NCBI RefSeq assembly: GCF_014822185.1
Contig: NZ_QVLR01000016.1
Location: 117,481 to 181,480, forward strand
Direction: 5' to 3'
Length of the DNA: 64,000 nucleotides
Source of the DNA: Azoarcus sp. Aa7
GTDB lineage: Bacteria; Pseudomonadota; Gammaproteobacteria; Burkholderiales; Rhodocyclaceae
Position 1 is the first letter of the stretch, and the number at the start of each line of letters is the position of its first letter. The notes beneath the pieces were generated by a model. The model was given only the letters and a program-made list of their open reading frames with translations, had not been told where the DNA came from and made no database searches. The translations under genes were made by a program, and so were the position numbers. Shown piece by piece: positions 1 through 9,890 of the stretch.

Positions 1-26
1 GTGTCTACCAATTTCACCACCAAGGC
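1..26 (-). tRNA. tRNA-Leu, 5' portion only (cut by window edge)
   Basis: Read on the minus strand, positions 26 to 1 give an acceptor 5' strand followed by TGGTGAAATTGGTAGACAC. This is the D-arm sequence typical of bacterial tRNA-Leu, including the conserved GGTAGAC. The anticodon, variable arm and 3' half lie outside the window, so the isoacceptor cannot be named. A strong promoter lies just upstream on the same strand. Confidence 0.8.
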
Positions 27-83
27 TTCATCGCGTTCCTGCGGTCGCTCGTGGCAGACCGCAATGACTGCGGGAGGGCGCGG

Positions 84-114
84 ATTATAGCCCGGGATGC
101 CGGGTGCTCGTCAA
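84..114 (-). promoter_or_regulatory. sigma-70 promoter for the tRNA-Leu
   Basis: Minus strand: TTGACG at 114-109 and a perfect TATAAT at 89-84, with a 19-base spacer. Transcription would start near 77, about 50 bases before the tRNA 5' end. The long spacer is slightly unusual, but both hexamers are close to consensus and the GC-rich context makes chance less likely. Confidence 0.6.
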
Positions 115-228
115 TCGTTGCCACATGGCGCATCGCAGCGCGGAAAGCCCGGGCCGGGCGTGAGGGATTACCGCGATCCGTGCCAGGGCGATAGTTAGAA
201 TGCCTTCCGTATATCGGAGTGGCATGAT

Positions 229-627
229 ATGGGCAATCATACTGCGTATCTGAGTGGTCTTTGCGTGCTCGCGAGCAGCATCGCTGCGTCCGGCGGAGCT
301 GCCGCAACCGGCATCGAAACGGTGTGGACGTGCTGGTACGACGGTTCGGCATCCGTGTTGTGCAGCCTGCTGACCGCGCCCCCACCGATGGACGAAACGT
401 CCGCCGAATCCGCGGTACCGTGGCTTGTGCCGACGAGCGAGCGCATCCGCCGGCCGCTGCCGGCCATCGTGCATGTGATCAGCCAGGACCCTGCACAGTT
501 CGCCAGCCGCACCGTGCGCATCCCCCTGCACAACTACGCGCACAACATGGATGCGGTGGAGCAGCTTGCGGATGCGGTGATGTGCGGCGGGCGCGACGAC
601 TGCCGCGTGCAGTTCGAGCGCGGCTAG
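229..627 (+). CDS. Small exported hypothetical protein
   Basis: A 132-residue protein of unknown function. The N-terminus (about residues 6-26) is hydrophobic and Ala/Ser/Gly-rich, ending in an AAA stretch that could be a signal peptidase site. The n-region has no Lys or Arg, so export is only probable. Several Cys are present (a WTCWY segment near residue 34, CGG and CR near the C-terminus), consistent with an oxidised periplasmic protein. CGGAG lies about 9 bases before the ATG. The 3' end overlaps the converging gene 624-1100 by a few bases. I do not recognise a family. Confidence 0.5.
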   Translation: MGNHTAYLSGLCVLASSIAASGGAAATGIETVWTCWYDGSASVLCSLLTAPPPMDETSAESAVPWLVPTSERIRRPLPAIVHVISQDPAQFASRTVRIPLHNYAHNMDAVEQLADAVMCGGRDDCRVQFERG

Positions 628-1100
628 TCGTCCGCGCGATACAGGGCATACACGCTCAGCAGTCCGAATCCCAGGATCAGCAGCCACTTCAGCGACGACG
701 CAGCACCCGACACCGCGTACAGCGGCGCCACCCCGAAGCGCGGTACCTCCGTGAGCCACCAGTGCAAGGCATTCTCCAGCGCGTCGAAGCACGCCGCGGC
801 CGGCAGGAGCCACATCAGGACGCGCCGGAAGGCAGGCCCAAGTGCGGCGGCCACGCCCGCGCGCGTCGCCCACAGATAGCCGAACAGCCCATACGCGAGC
901 AGCAACGCGACGTCCGCCGGCAGGTGGCTGCGGTAGCGCGCGAGATCGGCCGGAGACCAGAAGTGGATGATCTGCCCGAAGGTCCTGGGCGTGAAGGCGA
1001 ACTGGAGCGCCAGCACGCCGGGATCGAGGGGTGCGAGATACCAGAAGAGACCGGCACCGAGCGCCAGCGTGGTCAGGCCGGAGATCCATACGGCGCGCAT
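624..1100 (-). CDS. Hypothetical integral membrane protein
   Basis: A protein of 158 residues with about four hydrophobic segments: near residues 5-22, a segment around LLLAYGLFGYLW, one around VLMWLLPAAACFDAL, and a C-terminal one around LLILGFGLLSVYALY. The ATG at 1100 is preferred over one 13 codons upstream because an AGAAAGG ribosome-binding site lies about 7 bases before it. It converges with the exported protein at 229-627. No family was recognised and the role is unknown. Confidence 0.5.
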   Translation of the reverse strand: MRAVWISGLTTLALGAGLFWYLAPLDPGVLALQFAFTPRTFGQIIHFWSPADLARYRSHLPADVALLLAYGLFGYLWATRAGVAAALGPAFRRVLMWLLPAAACFDALENALHWWLTEVPRFGVAPLYAVSGAASSLKWLLILGFGLLSVYALYRADD

Positions 1101-1202
1101 CGCAGTACCTTTCTGTGAAGCTATCCAGGCGGCAATCAAGGACGGAGGTGCTGTCCAGTAAAGCGTACAACGATATCAGACCGCGTTACTACGGCTCCGG
1201 AT

Positions 1203-1251
1203 ATAACATATACTTTAACGAAGTCCGGTTTAACGGTAATGTTTATGTTAT
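1203..1251. promoter_or_regulatory. Candidate HipB operator (long-spaced inverted repeat)
   Basis: ATAACATA at 1203-1210 and its exact inverse TATGTTAT at 1244-1251 bracket 33 bases. Between them TTTAACG occurs twice as a direct repeat, near 1214 and 1230. The right arm covers the hipB start codon. A -10-like TATACT lies at 1209-1214. The block is AT-rich within a GC-rich setting and fits autoregulation by the HTH protein encoded directly downstream, which is inference. Confidence 0.5.
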
Positions 1252-1618
1252 GTCGAAATCGTCCCTAGCGCTCAGCTCCCTGCCTCCGGAGGTGACTGCG
1301 TCGCTGCAGGCCCTCGGGGAGCAGCTTGCGCTCGCACGCCTGCGGCGCAAGGAATCCCAGAAGCAGTGGGCGGGCCGCCTGGGGGTGTCCGCCCCGACCC
1401 TGATCCGGCTGGAAAAGGGCGATCCCTCGGTCAGCATGGGGGTGTATGCAACGGCACTGTGGCTGCTCGGACTGTCGGACGGCCTTGCCGAACTCGCCGA
1501 GCCGGGCAAGGACGTACGTGCACTGGAGGCCGACGTCCGTCAGGCAAGCCGGCTTCGCGCGACGAGGACGCGGACGGCGCGAGCGGCGCAGCTGGGCAGG
1601 AAGGGAGGGGAGCAATGA
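1250..1618 (+). CDS. hipB: HipB-like antitoxin, XRE-family HTH regulator
   Basis: 122 residues. An XRE helix-turn-helix spans about residues 19-75: LGEQLALARLRR, then ESQKQWAGRLGVSAPTLIRLE with the typical turn, then MGVYATALWLLG. The C-terminus is basic (many Arg, then GRKGG). It would neutralise the kinase encoded next and repress the operon. Its stop overlaps the hipA start as ATGA, a sign of translational coupling. The ATG at 1250 was chosen because the upstream in-frame extension crosses the promoter-like region. HipBA pairs act in persistence or addiction. Confidence 0.8.
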   Translation: MSKSSLALSSLPPEVTASLQALGEQLALARLRRKESQKQWAGRLGVSAPTLIRLEKGDPSVSMGVYATALWLLGLSDGLAELAEPGKDVRALEADVRQASRLRATRTRTARAAQLGRKGGEQ

Positions 1619-2835
1619 GCCAGCACGCCGCGCCGCCCGACACGCTCCATCTCTGGTACCTGGGCAAGCCGGATGCTCCCGTCCCGGTCGGCGAGCTCAA
1701 TCTGGTCATGAACCGTCGCGGCGTGTCGTTGCGCTATGCGGAGGCCTGGCTCCGGCACGGCTTTGCGCTCAGCGAGGACCTCCCGCTCAGCGATGTCGAA
1801 CATTTCCCGAAGGAAAAGGATACGGCCGCCGGCGCGGTCGATGACGCCCGGCCGGACCGCTGGGGCGAGCGTGTGATCCGCCTCCTCGATCGTCCGCCGC
1901 GACTCTCCCTGCTGGAATTTCTGTATTACGCTGGCGATGACCGCTTCGGCGCGCTGGGGGTCTCGACTTCCGCGACGGCCTACCTCCCGCGCGAGATCGG
2001 ACCCCTGCCGAAACTCGCCGACGTCGAGGCCGTGCACGACGTGGTGCGCCGGGTCTTGGCGAAGGAGCCGGTCGACGAACGGCAACGGAAGCTGATCGCG
2101 CCGGGTGTGACGATGGGCGGCGCACGCCCGAAGGCCTTGTTTCAGCTCGAAGGCGAGGAGTGGGTCCTCAAGTTCGCCGAGGACGACCGGCCCGCGGAGC
2201 CCCTGATCGAGCATGCTGCGATGACGCTGGCGGCCAAAGCGGGAGTCACCGTCGCCGAAACGCGACCCGTTTCATTCGGGAATGGCGTCGCCGTGGCGAT
2301 CCGGCGTTTCGACCGCGAGGCAGGCCGACGTCTGCATGCGCTTTCCGCGAACGTTGCCCTGAAGGCCGCGGGCGTCGAACTGTCCTATCCCAACCTCGCC
2401 CTCCTGCTGCGGCGGCGTGGCGCCACCGACATCAACCGGACGCAGATGCATGAGCTGTTCCGGCGCCTGGTGTTCAATATCCTCATCGACAACACCGACG
2501 ACCACGAGAAGAACCACGTTCTCCTAGTCCGGGCGGACCACCAGTATGTCCTCGCGCCGGCTTTCGACGTCCTGCCCATCGGGCAGTCACTCGGCTACCA
2601 GGCGATGGTGGTCGGAACACGGGGCGCGGAATCGTCCGTCGAGAATGCGCTGACCGCGGCCGCGCAATACTGGCTGACGCCGCAAGGCGCATTGGCTGAA
2701 GCGCGCCGGGTGGCCCGGGCGGTCGACGCTTGGCGTGCGCACTTCGCCGCCGAGGGGGTTTCCGACGCCGTCATCGACGAGCTGGTCCTCCACATCGATC
2801 GGCCCTTCCTGCTGGAGCAGCGGCAAGCCCTGTAG
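1615..2835 (+). CDS. hipA: HipA-like serine/threonine kinase toxin
   Basis: 406 residues, close to the usual HipA length of about 400-440. The N-terminal couple-hipA region is at about 10-110. The kinase-like C-terminal domain carries NTDDHEKNH at about 293-301, with the catalytic Asp and metal-binding Asn pattern, and FDVLP at about 318, which corresponds to the metal-binding Asp motif. Known HipA kinases phosphorylate a substrate such as glutamyl-tRNA synthetase and slow growth; the target here is unknown. It overlaps hipB by four bases. GC content resembles the chromosome, unlike the AT-richer island that follows. Confidence 0.82.
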   Translation: MSQHAAPPDTLHLWYLGKPDAPVPVGELNLVMNRRGVSLRYAEAWLRHGFALSEDLPLSDVEHFPKEKDTAAGAVDDARPDRWGERVIRLLDRPPRLSLLEFLYYAGDDRFGALGVSTSATAYLPREIGPLPKLADVEAVHDVVRRVLAKEPVDERQRKLIAPGVTMGGARPKALFQLEGEEWVLKFAEDDRPAEPLIEHAAMTLAAKAGVTVAETRPVSFGNGVAVAIRRFDREAGRRLHALSANVALKAAGVELSYPNLALLLRRRGATDINRTQMHELFRRLVFNILIDNTDDHEKNHVLLVRADHQYVLAPAFDVLPIGQSLGYQAMVVGTRGAESSVENALTAAAQYWLTPQGALAEARRVARAVDAWRAHFAAEGVSDAVIDELVLHIDRPFLLEQRQAL

Positions 2836-3033
2836 TTCGTGCCGATGAACCCAAGCCCGCAATGCTGGGTGGGTGAATCGTGGTCTGACCCGGTTTTCCT
2901 TCAATGTCATCGCTGGCGAAGCCAATGGCGTTCGCCGAATGGGTGACGAGGGCTGTCGCCGTTTTCCATCCGGACTGCCAGGCGACCAGCCGCACAGCAA
3001 ACCGGCGATCTCAGAGATGGCTAGTCGCGGCGA

Positions 3034-3062
3034 TCGACAAAAGCCCGTGTATGGCTTATCAT
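3034..3062 (+). promoter_or_regulatory. Promoter for the cytosine methyltransferase
   Basis: TCGACA (3034-3039), a 17-base spacer, then TATCAT (3057-3062), each hexamer one base off consensus. It sits at the left edge of the AT-richer island, 51 bases before the chosen methyltransferase start. Confidence 0.45.
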
Positions 3063-3113
3063 CATGCGCTAATGAGGGTAGTTCCGCCCATATTTCGAAT
3101 ATTGCGATCAATA

Positions 3114-4232
3114 ATGCCAAAAATCATAGACCTATTCGCAGGGGCTGGCGGACTGAGCCTAGGTGCAGCGCGTGCCGGATTCGAAGTCTCGGCTGCAGTG
3201 GAACTTGATAGTTTCGCAGCACAAACGCACACGACAAATTTCCCTAACTCGATCCACATTTGCACGGACATTACGTCTTTAACTGGTGCGAAATTGTTAT
3301 CGGAAGCCAATCTGAGGGCCGGCGAGGTAGATGGGCTTATAGGAGGCCCCCCCTGCCAGGGATTCAGCACCATCGGAAAGCGGGACGAAAATGATCGGCG
3401 AAACGACCTTTTCGGGCATTTTTTTCGCTTGGTTTCTGAGGTTCGCCCAGCATTTTTTTTAGCTGAAAACGTTCCTGGGATATTGGACCAGAAATACGAT
3501 GGAATCCGGAATCGCGCCTTTCTTCAGCTAAGATCCGAATATCGCTTACTCGATCCCCTCATCGTAAAGGCCAATCTTTACGGTGCCCCGACGACTCGTA
3601 CGCGTATTTTTTTTATCGGATACCGACCCGGAAAATTCAAGCGAGGTCTTAGCATTGAGGAAATGGCGCCAGCTTCCGACGTTGAAGCAACAACGGTAGG
3701 CAAGGCCCTGGCAGGGCTACCTCAACAGATCAATTCTGGCTGGATTACAGCGGCAGACGGGTGGCGTCCGATCGAATCGAGGGGAACCGGAAAATACTTC
3801 GAGAGAATTCAAAATGCCGTTCCGAACGGAATCGGAGAACCCCTTTCGTTGGCACGGTACCTTGAAAGAGGCTTCGTTTCGGGATGCATGGGAACACGCC
3901 ACACCCCCGACGTAATTCGCCGCTTCGAAGCGCTTGCACACGGGGAGAAAGATTGGGTTTCGAAAGCTATTAGGCTTGACCCAAATGGCTATTGCCCGAC
4001 GCTTAGAGCGGGGACGGCAAAAGACAAAGGTAGCTTCCAAGCGGTGCGGCCAATTCATTTCGACTCTCCGCGGGTAATTACACCAAGAGAAGCCGCTAGA
4101 CTTCAGGGATTCCCCGATTGGTTCGTATTCCATGATACAAAATGGCATAGTTTCAGACAGATAGGGAATAGCGTCAGTCCGATAGTCGCCGAAGACATCC
4201 TAAAGAAGGTCTTTCAGAACATGACTCTCTGA
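3114..4232 (+). CDS. dcm: DNA (cytosine-5-)-methyltransferase (Dcm/type II M)
   Basis: 372 residues. Ordered C5-MTase motifs are visible: motif I DLFAGAGG at residues 5-12, motif IV GGPPCQGFS with the catalytic Cys at residue 81, motif VI ENV near 118, and C-terminal motif X QIGNSVSP near residue 350. It methylates cytosine in an unknown target. The region between motifs VIII and IX would carry the target recognition domain. ATG 3114 gives the canonical MPKIIDLFAG start; an in-frame ATG at 3072 would add 14 residues. Neither has a clear ribosome-binding site. The 3' end overlaps the converging gene by 19 bases. The DNA is clearly AT-richer than the flanks, suggesting transfer. Confidence 0.9.
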   Translation: MPKIIDLFAGAGGLSLGAARAGFEVSAAVELDSFAAQTHTTNFPNSIHICTDITSLTGAKLLSEANLRAGEVDGLIGGPPCQGFSTIGKRDENDRRNDLFGHFFRLVSEVRPAFFLAENVPGILDQKYDGIRNRAFLQLRSEYRLLDPLIVKANLYGAPTTRTRIFFIGYRPGKFKRGLSIEEMAPASDVEATTVGKALAGLPQQINSGWITAADGWRPIESRGTGKYFERIQNAVPNGIGEPLSLARYLERGFVSGCMGTRHTPDVIRRFEALAHGEKDWVSKAIRLDPNGYCPTLRAGTAKDKGSFQAVRPIHFDSPRVITPREAARLQGFPDWFVFHDTKWHSFRQIGNSVSPIVAEDILKKVFQNMTL

Positions 4233-5224
4233 TAATTCGGGTAATACCGATAGTATTTCTTATAATTCTCGACCGCCTCAACAGATTCCCTATTATTTCT
4301 TCCAAAATTAAACCCGAGTTGGGTCAATATTTCTTCCGCTGAGCCTCCAGGTAATAGCCGATCGATCGAAATTTTCTCTTTAACGGTTAGTGCGGGGACG
4401 GAAATTTTATTGAAATTCTCCCAGTCCAGATTTTGGTATCCCCAATTATTAAGTCCTGTCTTATCGAGAAAATCATTCTTTTCGCCATCTCGAAGTACGA
4501 TTACTGTAAACGTAAGCATCTGATGAGGTCCGTCCTGATATGCGCAGGAAAGCAGCGGCTGAATATAGACGCCTTCAGAAAGCCTTCTTCCGTCAAAAGC
4601 CGTCGTAATCGCATCGCGTGACGCCCCGAGCAGCATTTTCGGAAAACGAATCGGGCTCAAATCATCCGGGGAGTACCCCGTCGGTAGAAAATCTCCAAGT
4701 CGCGTATCCAGTTGCTTGAAAAGCCGATCCCTTTTTTCGTCCACCGTCTCTTGTCGGCCGTCGTAATGATGGAGGCCAGGGCTCATTGCTTCCGGATTCG
4801 CGTTTAGCGTGACCTTTAAGACGTCGCCAACCCTTAGTTTGACGACGAGTGCTTGAATTTCCTGCAACTGTTCTCTTAGCTCCTTCGCAGAAGCATAATC
4901 TAGCCAAATGATTGTCGGTGTTTCGGAGTTATATCGATCGATAAAATCCCCGCTCTTCTGGCGAAAATTCTGAATGCACCTCAACGGCAAGTTGAACGTT
5001 TGGCGCAGAAACGCCTGTTCGTCCATTTCTATGGATAACATTGAGCGAAGACCAAAATGGGAATGCAGCAGTTTGAAGTCCTCAAGAAAAGCCGCTCCAA
5101 AGCTTACGTACCTATAGTCCGGAATCGGAATGTACCGGTTCAAGCGAGTCAATAGATCGATAAAAAGCATCCGATCAACGGACTTGTTTTGTCGCATATG
5201 GTACGGGACATTCGCGCCGCTCAT
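4214..5224 (-). CDS. Unrecognised Rossmann-like protein of the Vsr/MORC island
   Basis: 336 residues, not confidently assigned. The N-terminal half looks like a nucleotide-binding Rossmann fold: YVSFGAAF (39-46) as a possible first strand and loop, SIEMDE (64-69) as an acidic end of strand two, IIWLDY (105-110) and GDVLKVTLN (133-141) as later strands. That pattern is like a degenerate SAM-dependent methyltransferase. The C-terminus is rich in Tyr and Asn. GGAG lies 7 bases before the ATG at 5224, and the gene starts three bases after the ATPase gene ends, so it is the last gene of the vsr operon. A role in restriction or in partnering the ATPase is inference. Confidence 0.75.
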   Translation of the reverse strand: MSGANVPYHMRQNKSVDRMLFIDLLTRLNRYIPIPDYRYVSFGAAFLEDFKLLHSHFGLRSMLSIEMDEQAFLRQTFNLPLRCIQNFRQKSGDFIDRYNSETPTIIWLDYASAKELREQLQEIQALVVKLRVGDVLKVTLNANPEAMSPGLHHYDGRQETVDEKRDRLFKQLDTRLGDFLPTGYSPDDLSPIRFPKMLLGASRDAITTAFDGRRLSEGVYIQPLLSCAYQDGPHQMLTFTVIVLRDGEKNDFLDKTGLNNWGYQNLDWENFNKISVPALTVKEKISIDRLLPGGSAEEILTQLGFNFGRNNRESVEAVENYKKYYRYYPNYQRVMF

Positions 5225-5226
5225 TT

Positions 5227-6651
5227 CTAGCTCCTCGCTTTCTTCAGATAAGCGTCGAAACAAGCTTTCCCGACGTCGCCCGGGGCCACGTCCTCATCTT
5301 CGAAAAGATAGTATGCAACATCCTTGATTTCGCTAAGGCTCTTACCAAATCGAATAATTTTTACCGGGTCATGCTCCTTCGGCACTGCTAACGAAGGTAC
5401 ATATTTTTTTTCGTCTATACGATTCTGGACATTAGTCCAATCCAACGTCTTTTCCCCGAATAATAGATCCTCCATCTGAACGGGCTTCGCCCGTCCTGAG
5501 ATCTGTCGTTCCGCCTCGACGTTTCCTTTCCAAGTATTAGTATGATTCGTAAAACGCTTTAAACCGTCGCGCATATAATCTTTAATGTAAAGAAAAACAT
5601 CCGAAGACGTATCAACGCCTCGCTTTGTGGTGGTGACGGGAAGTTTCCAAGCATCATTTGATCTGAAGACAACGACTCCGGCGATCCCGATGAATTGACT
5701 GTGATAGCTCGGTACGCCCGCCTCACCCCAACCAGTCAAACGGGTTTTGTCGTTGTAAACCACCACGCGATCATTGCAAATGATTGTCCAACCTGCGTCT
5801 TCTCTACTTCTCTTGGTTTTTTGCTCTTCGTCCAGCTCGTCGTCTGTTAGCATTTGCGAGTGAAAGCCGACCGCCATGCTAATCTCGACGCCATCCTTTA
5901 CGGACCGATAGAGGTAGGGCTCGATCCGCTCGTCCTTCGGGCGATCGTCTTCGGACCACAGTAGGCTAAATTGTCTTGCGAAGATTTCTTCGTCATTTAT
6001 GAAAACGCGAAATCCCTTTCTAATGATGAAACTAAAGTGATGAGAGACGAGGTTATATAGGTCCTTTCCAAAGGATGATACGCCCGACTCGGCAAAACGT
6101 TGCGCTATCCCCGTATTAAGCTGCGTTACGACTATTTCTGTCCCTAAATTTGGCCGGCGTGAATCGCGTATATTTTCTATATCGAGTTCCCAGTCGCTAT
6201 CATCCGACATCCATTTCGGAGTGATGCTAACTGAAAATGCCCGTTCTTTCGTATAGGATTTGACGATCGCGTTTCTACCCATTTTAAAAATCGCGCGCTT
6301 CATCCCGATGCCGTACATGCCGACCGTTGGTATGTCTGCGTCTGCTTCGTCTTCCTCTTTTGGGCGACCCATCATGAATGCATAACGCCTAGCTAGGTCG
6401 AACGGGATGCCTCCACAATTGTCCTCAATGGAAAATCTGTCCGTTCCAAAGGAAATCTTCGCCCAGTAACCGGCGTAGGGCTTAGTCGCATCAGTTGGAG
6501 GCTTGCGTGTCCGTTGAACTCCATCGACGCAGTTATCCAGTAAGTCCAAAATGGCGTCCATAAGATCGATATCCCTAGTAAGCATATCGATAAAGAACCT
6601 CTTGGTTGGACCAGCCGCCGCTCGCTCTGAATTGATTTTTTTATTAGTCAT
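5227..6651 (-). CDS. GHKL ATPase of MutL/MORC type
   Basis: 474 residues. The GHKL (Bergerat) ATP-binding motifs are in order: N-box DAILDLLDNCVD (32-43), G1 DNCGG (77-81), and G2 GMYGIGM (111-117). This matches MutL/MORC/Hsp90-type ATPases and differs from sensor kinases, since no dimerisation histidine box precedes it. Prokaryotic MORC/MutL-like ATPases are known from comparative genomics to sit in restriction-modification loci beside methylases and Vsr. ATP-driven clamp closure on DNA is the likely activity. The start overlaps the vsr stop as ATGA, so translation is probably coupled. Confidence 0.82.
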   Translation of the reverse strand: MTNKKINSERAAAGPTKRFFIDMLTRDIDLMDAILDLLDNCVDGVQRTRKPPTDATKPYAGYWAKISFGTDRFSIEDNCGGIPFDLARRYAFMMGRPKEEDEADADIPTVGMYGIGMKRAIFKMGRNAIVKSYTKERAFSVSITPKWMSDDSDWELDIENIRDSRRPNLGTEIVVTQLNTGIAQRFAESGVSSFGKDLYNLVSHHFSFIIRKGFRVFINDEEIFARQFSLLWSEDDRPKDERIEPYLYRSVKDGVEISMAVGFHSQMLTDDELDEEQKTKRSREDAGWTIICNDRVVVYNDKTRLTGWGEAGVPSYHSQFIGIAGVVVFRSNDAWKLPVTTTKRGVDTSSDVFLYIKDYMRDGLKRFTNHTNTWKGNVEAERQISGRAKPVQMEDLLFGEKTLDWTNVQNRIDEKKYVPSLAVPKEHDPVKIIRFGKSLSEIKDVAYYLFEDEDVAPGDVGKACFDAYLKKARS

Positions 6652-7058
6652 ACAAGCTCCAAAAATCTACGAATGCGGTCTTTAAGAAATTCCACATTTT
6701 TAAGTTCGCACTGCCAAATAACAAGTACTGACCACCCAATCGAATTCAAAGTCGTTAGTACTAGTTCGTCTCGCCTTTTATTTTTTTCAATCTTACTAGA
6801 CCAGAATTCGATATTGGATCGTGGTAGATTACCTTTCCCACAATCGTGGCCATGCCAGAAGCAGCCATGGACAAAAATGATCTTATTCTTGCCCGGAAAC
6901 ACGATATCCGGCTTCCCAGGAAGATCCTTTCGATGAAGTCGGTATCGATATCCCATCGAAAAAACTAACCTGCGAATCGTGAGCTCTGGCCGCGTGCTCG
7001 TGCTTCGTACGGCACGCATGATATCGCTCCGCTTCTGTGGAGAAACACGGTCCGTCAT
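6648..7058 (-). CDS. vsr: Very short patch repair endonuclease Vsr
   Basis: 136 residues, the normal Vsr length. Key residues fall at the same numbers as in E. coli Vsr: Glu25, catalytic Asp51 (GKPDIVF), His64 and His69 in FVHGCFWHGHDC, Trp68, and zinc ligands His71, Cys73 and Cys117 (IWQCELK). Vsr nicks 5' of the T in T:G mismatches made by deamination of 5-methylcytosine, or acts as the nuclease of a restriction system in some clusters. AAGGAG lies 12 bases upstream of the start. It is the first gene of a three-gene operon facing the methyltransferase. Confidence 0.93.
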   Translation of the reverse strand: MTDRVSPQKRSDIMRAVRSTSTRPELTIRRLVFSMGYRYRLHRKDLPGKPDIVFPGKNKIIFVHGCFWHGHDCGKGNLPRSNIEFWSSKIEKNKRRDELVLTTLNSIGWSVLVIWQCELKNVEFLKDRIRRFLELV

Positions 7059-7245
7059 CGCTGTTCAATTTCTCCTTAAGCCCTTATTCATCATATCGGC
7101 GTTCGATAGCTAATGTACGGGATTAAGCCGGCGCAGCTTTGCCGTAAGCATAACATCTTGCGAATTAGGCTGCAGGGAGTGGAAGATCGATCCTGGTGAT
7201 CGGGAGCGCCGGTCATGCCGACGAGGATATGGAGGAACCGAGAAT

Positions 7246-7273
7246 AAAAAAAAGCTCCGAAAGGAGCTTTTTT
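7246..7273. terminator. Bidirectional Rho-independent terminator
   Basis: GCTCC (7254-7258), a GAAA loop and GGAGC (7263-7267) are flanked by an A-run on the left (7246-7253) and six Ts on the right. It ends gyrB transcription on the minus strand and could also stop plus-strand transcripts. Confidence 0.9.
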
Positions 7274-7297
7274 CATTACCTGCGCCACCCGACAGCA

Positions 7298-9808
<2,511 letters not shown>

Positions 9809-9835
9809 CTATCTCGGGTGATTCATCAAAGAACG

Positions 9836-9857
9836 CGCCCCGGGAGGTCCCGGGGCG
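9836..9857 (-). terminator. Strong hairpin in the dnaN-gyrB gap
   Basis: A perfect 9-base stem CGCCCCGGG/CCCGGGGCG with an AGGT loop lies between dnaN and the gyrB start. No T-run follows on the minus strand, so it may be a partial terminator, an RNA-processing or stability element, or a pause site. Confidence 0.45.
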
Positions 9858-9890
9858 TCAGAACGCTTCGGCGGCGGGCGCCGGCTCGCG

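Noticed and set aside
1..3000. tRNA-Leu as the integration site of the restriction island
   Set aside because: Islands usually insert at a tRNA 3' end, but the 3' end of this tRNA points out of the window. No integrase or direct repeat was seen.
2836..3033. Remnant gene between hipA and the methyltransferase promoter
   Set aside because: No frame with a credible start or family resemblance. It looks like junction DNA at the island edge.
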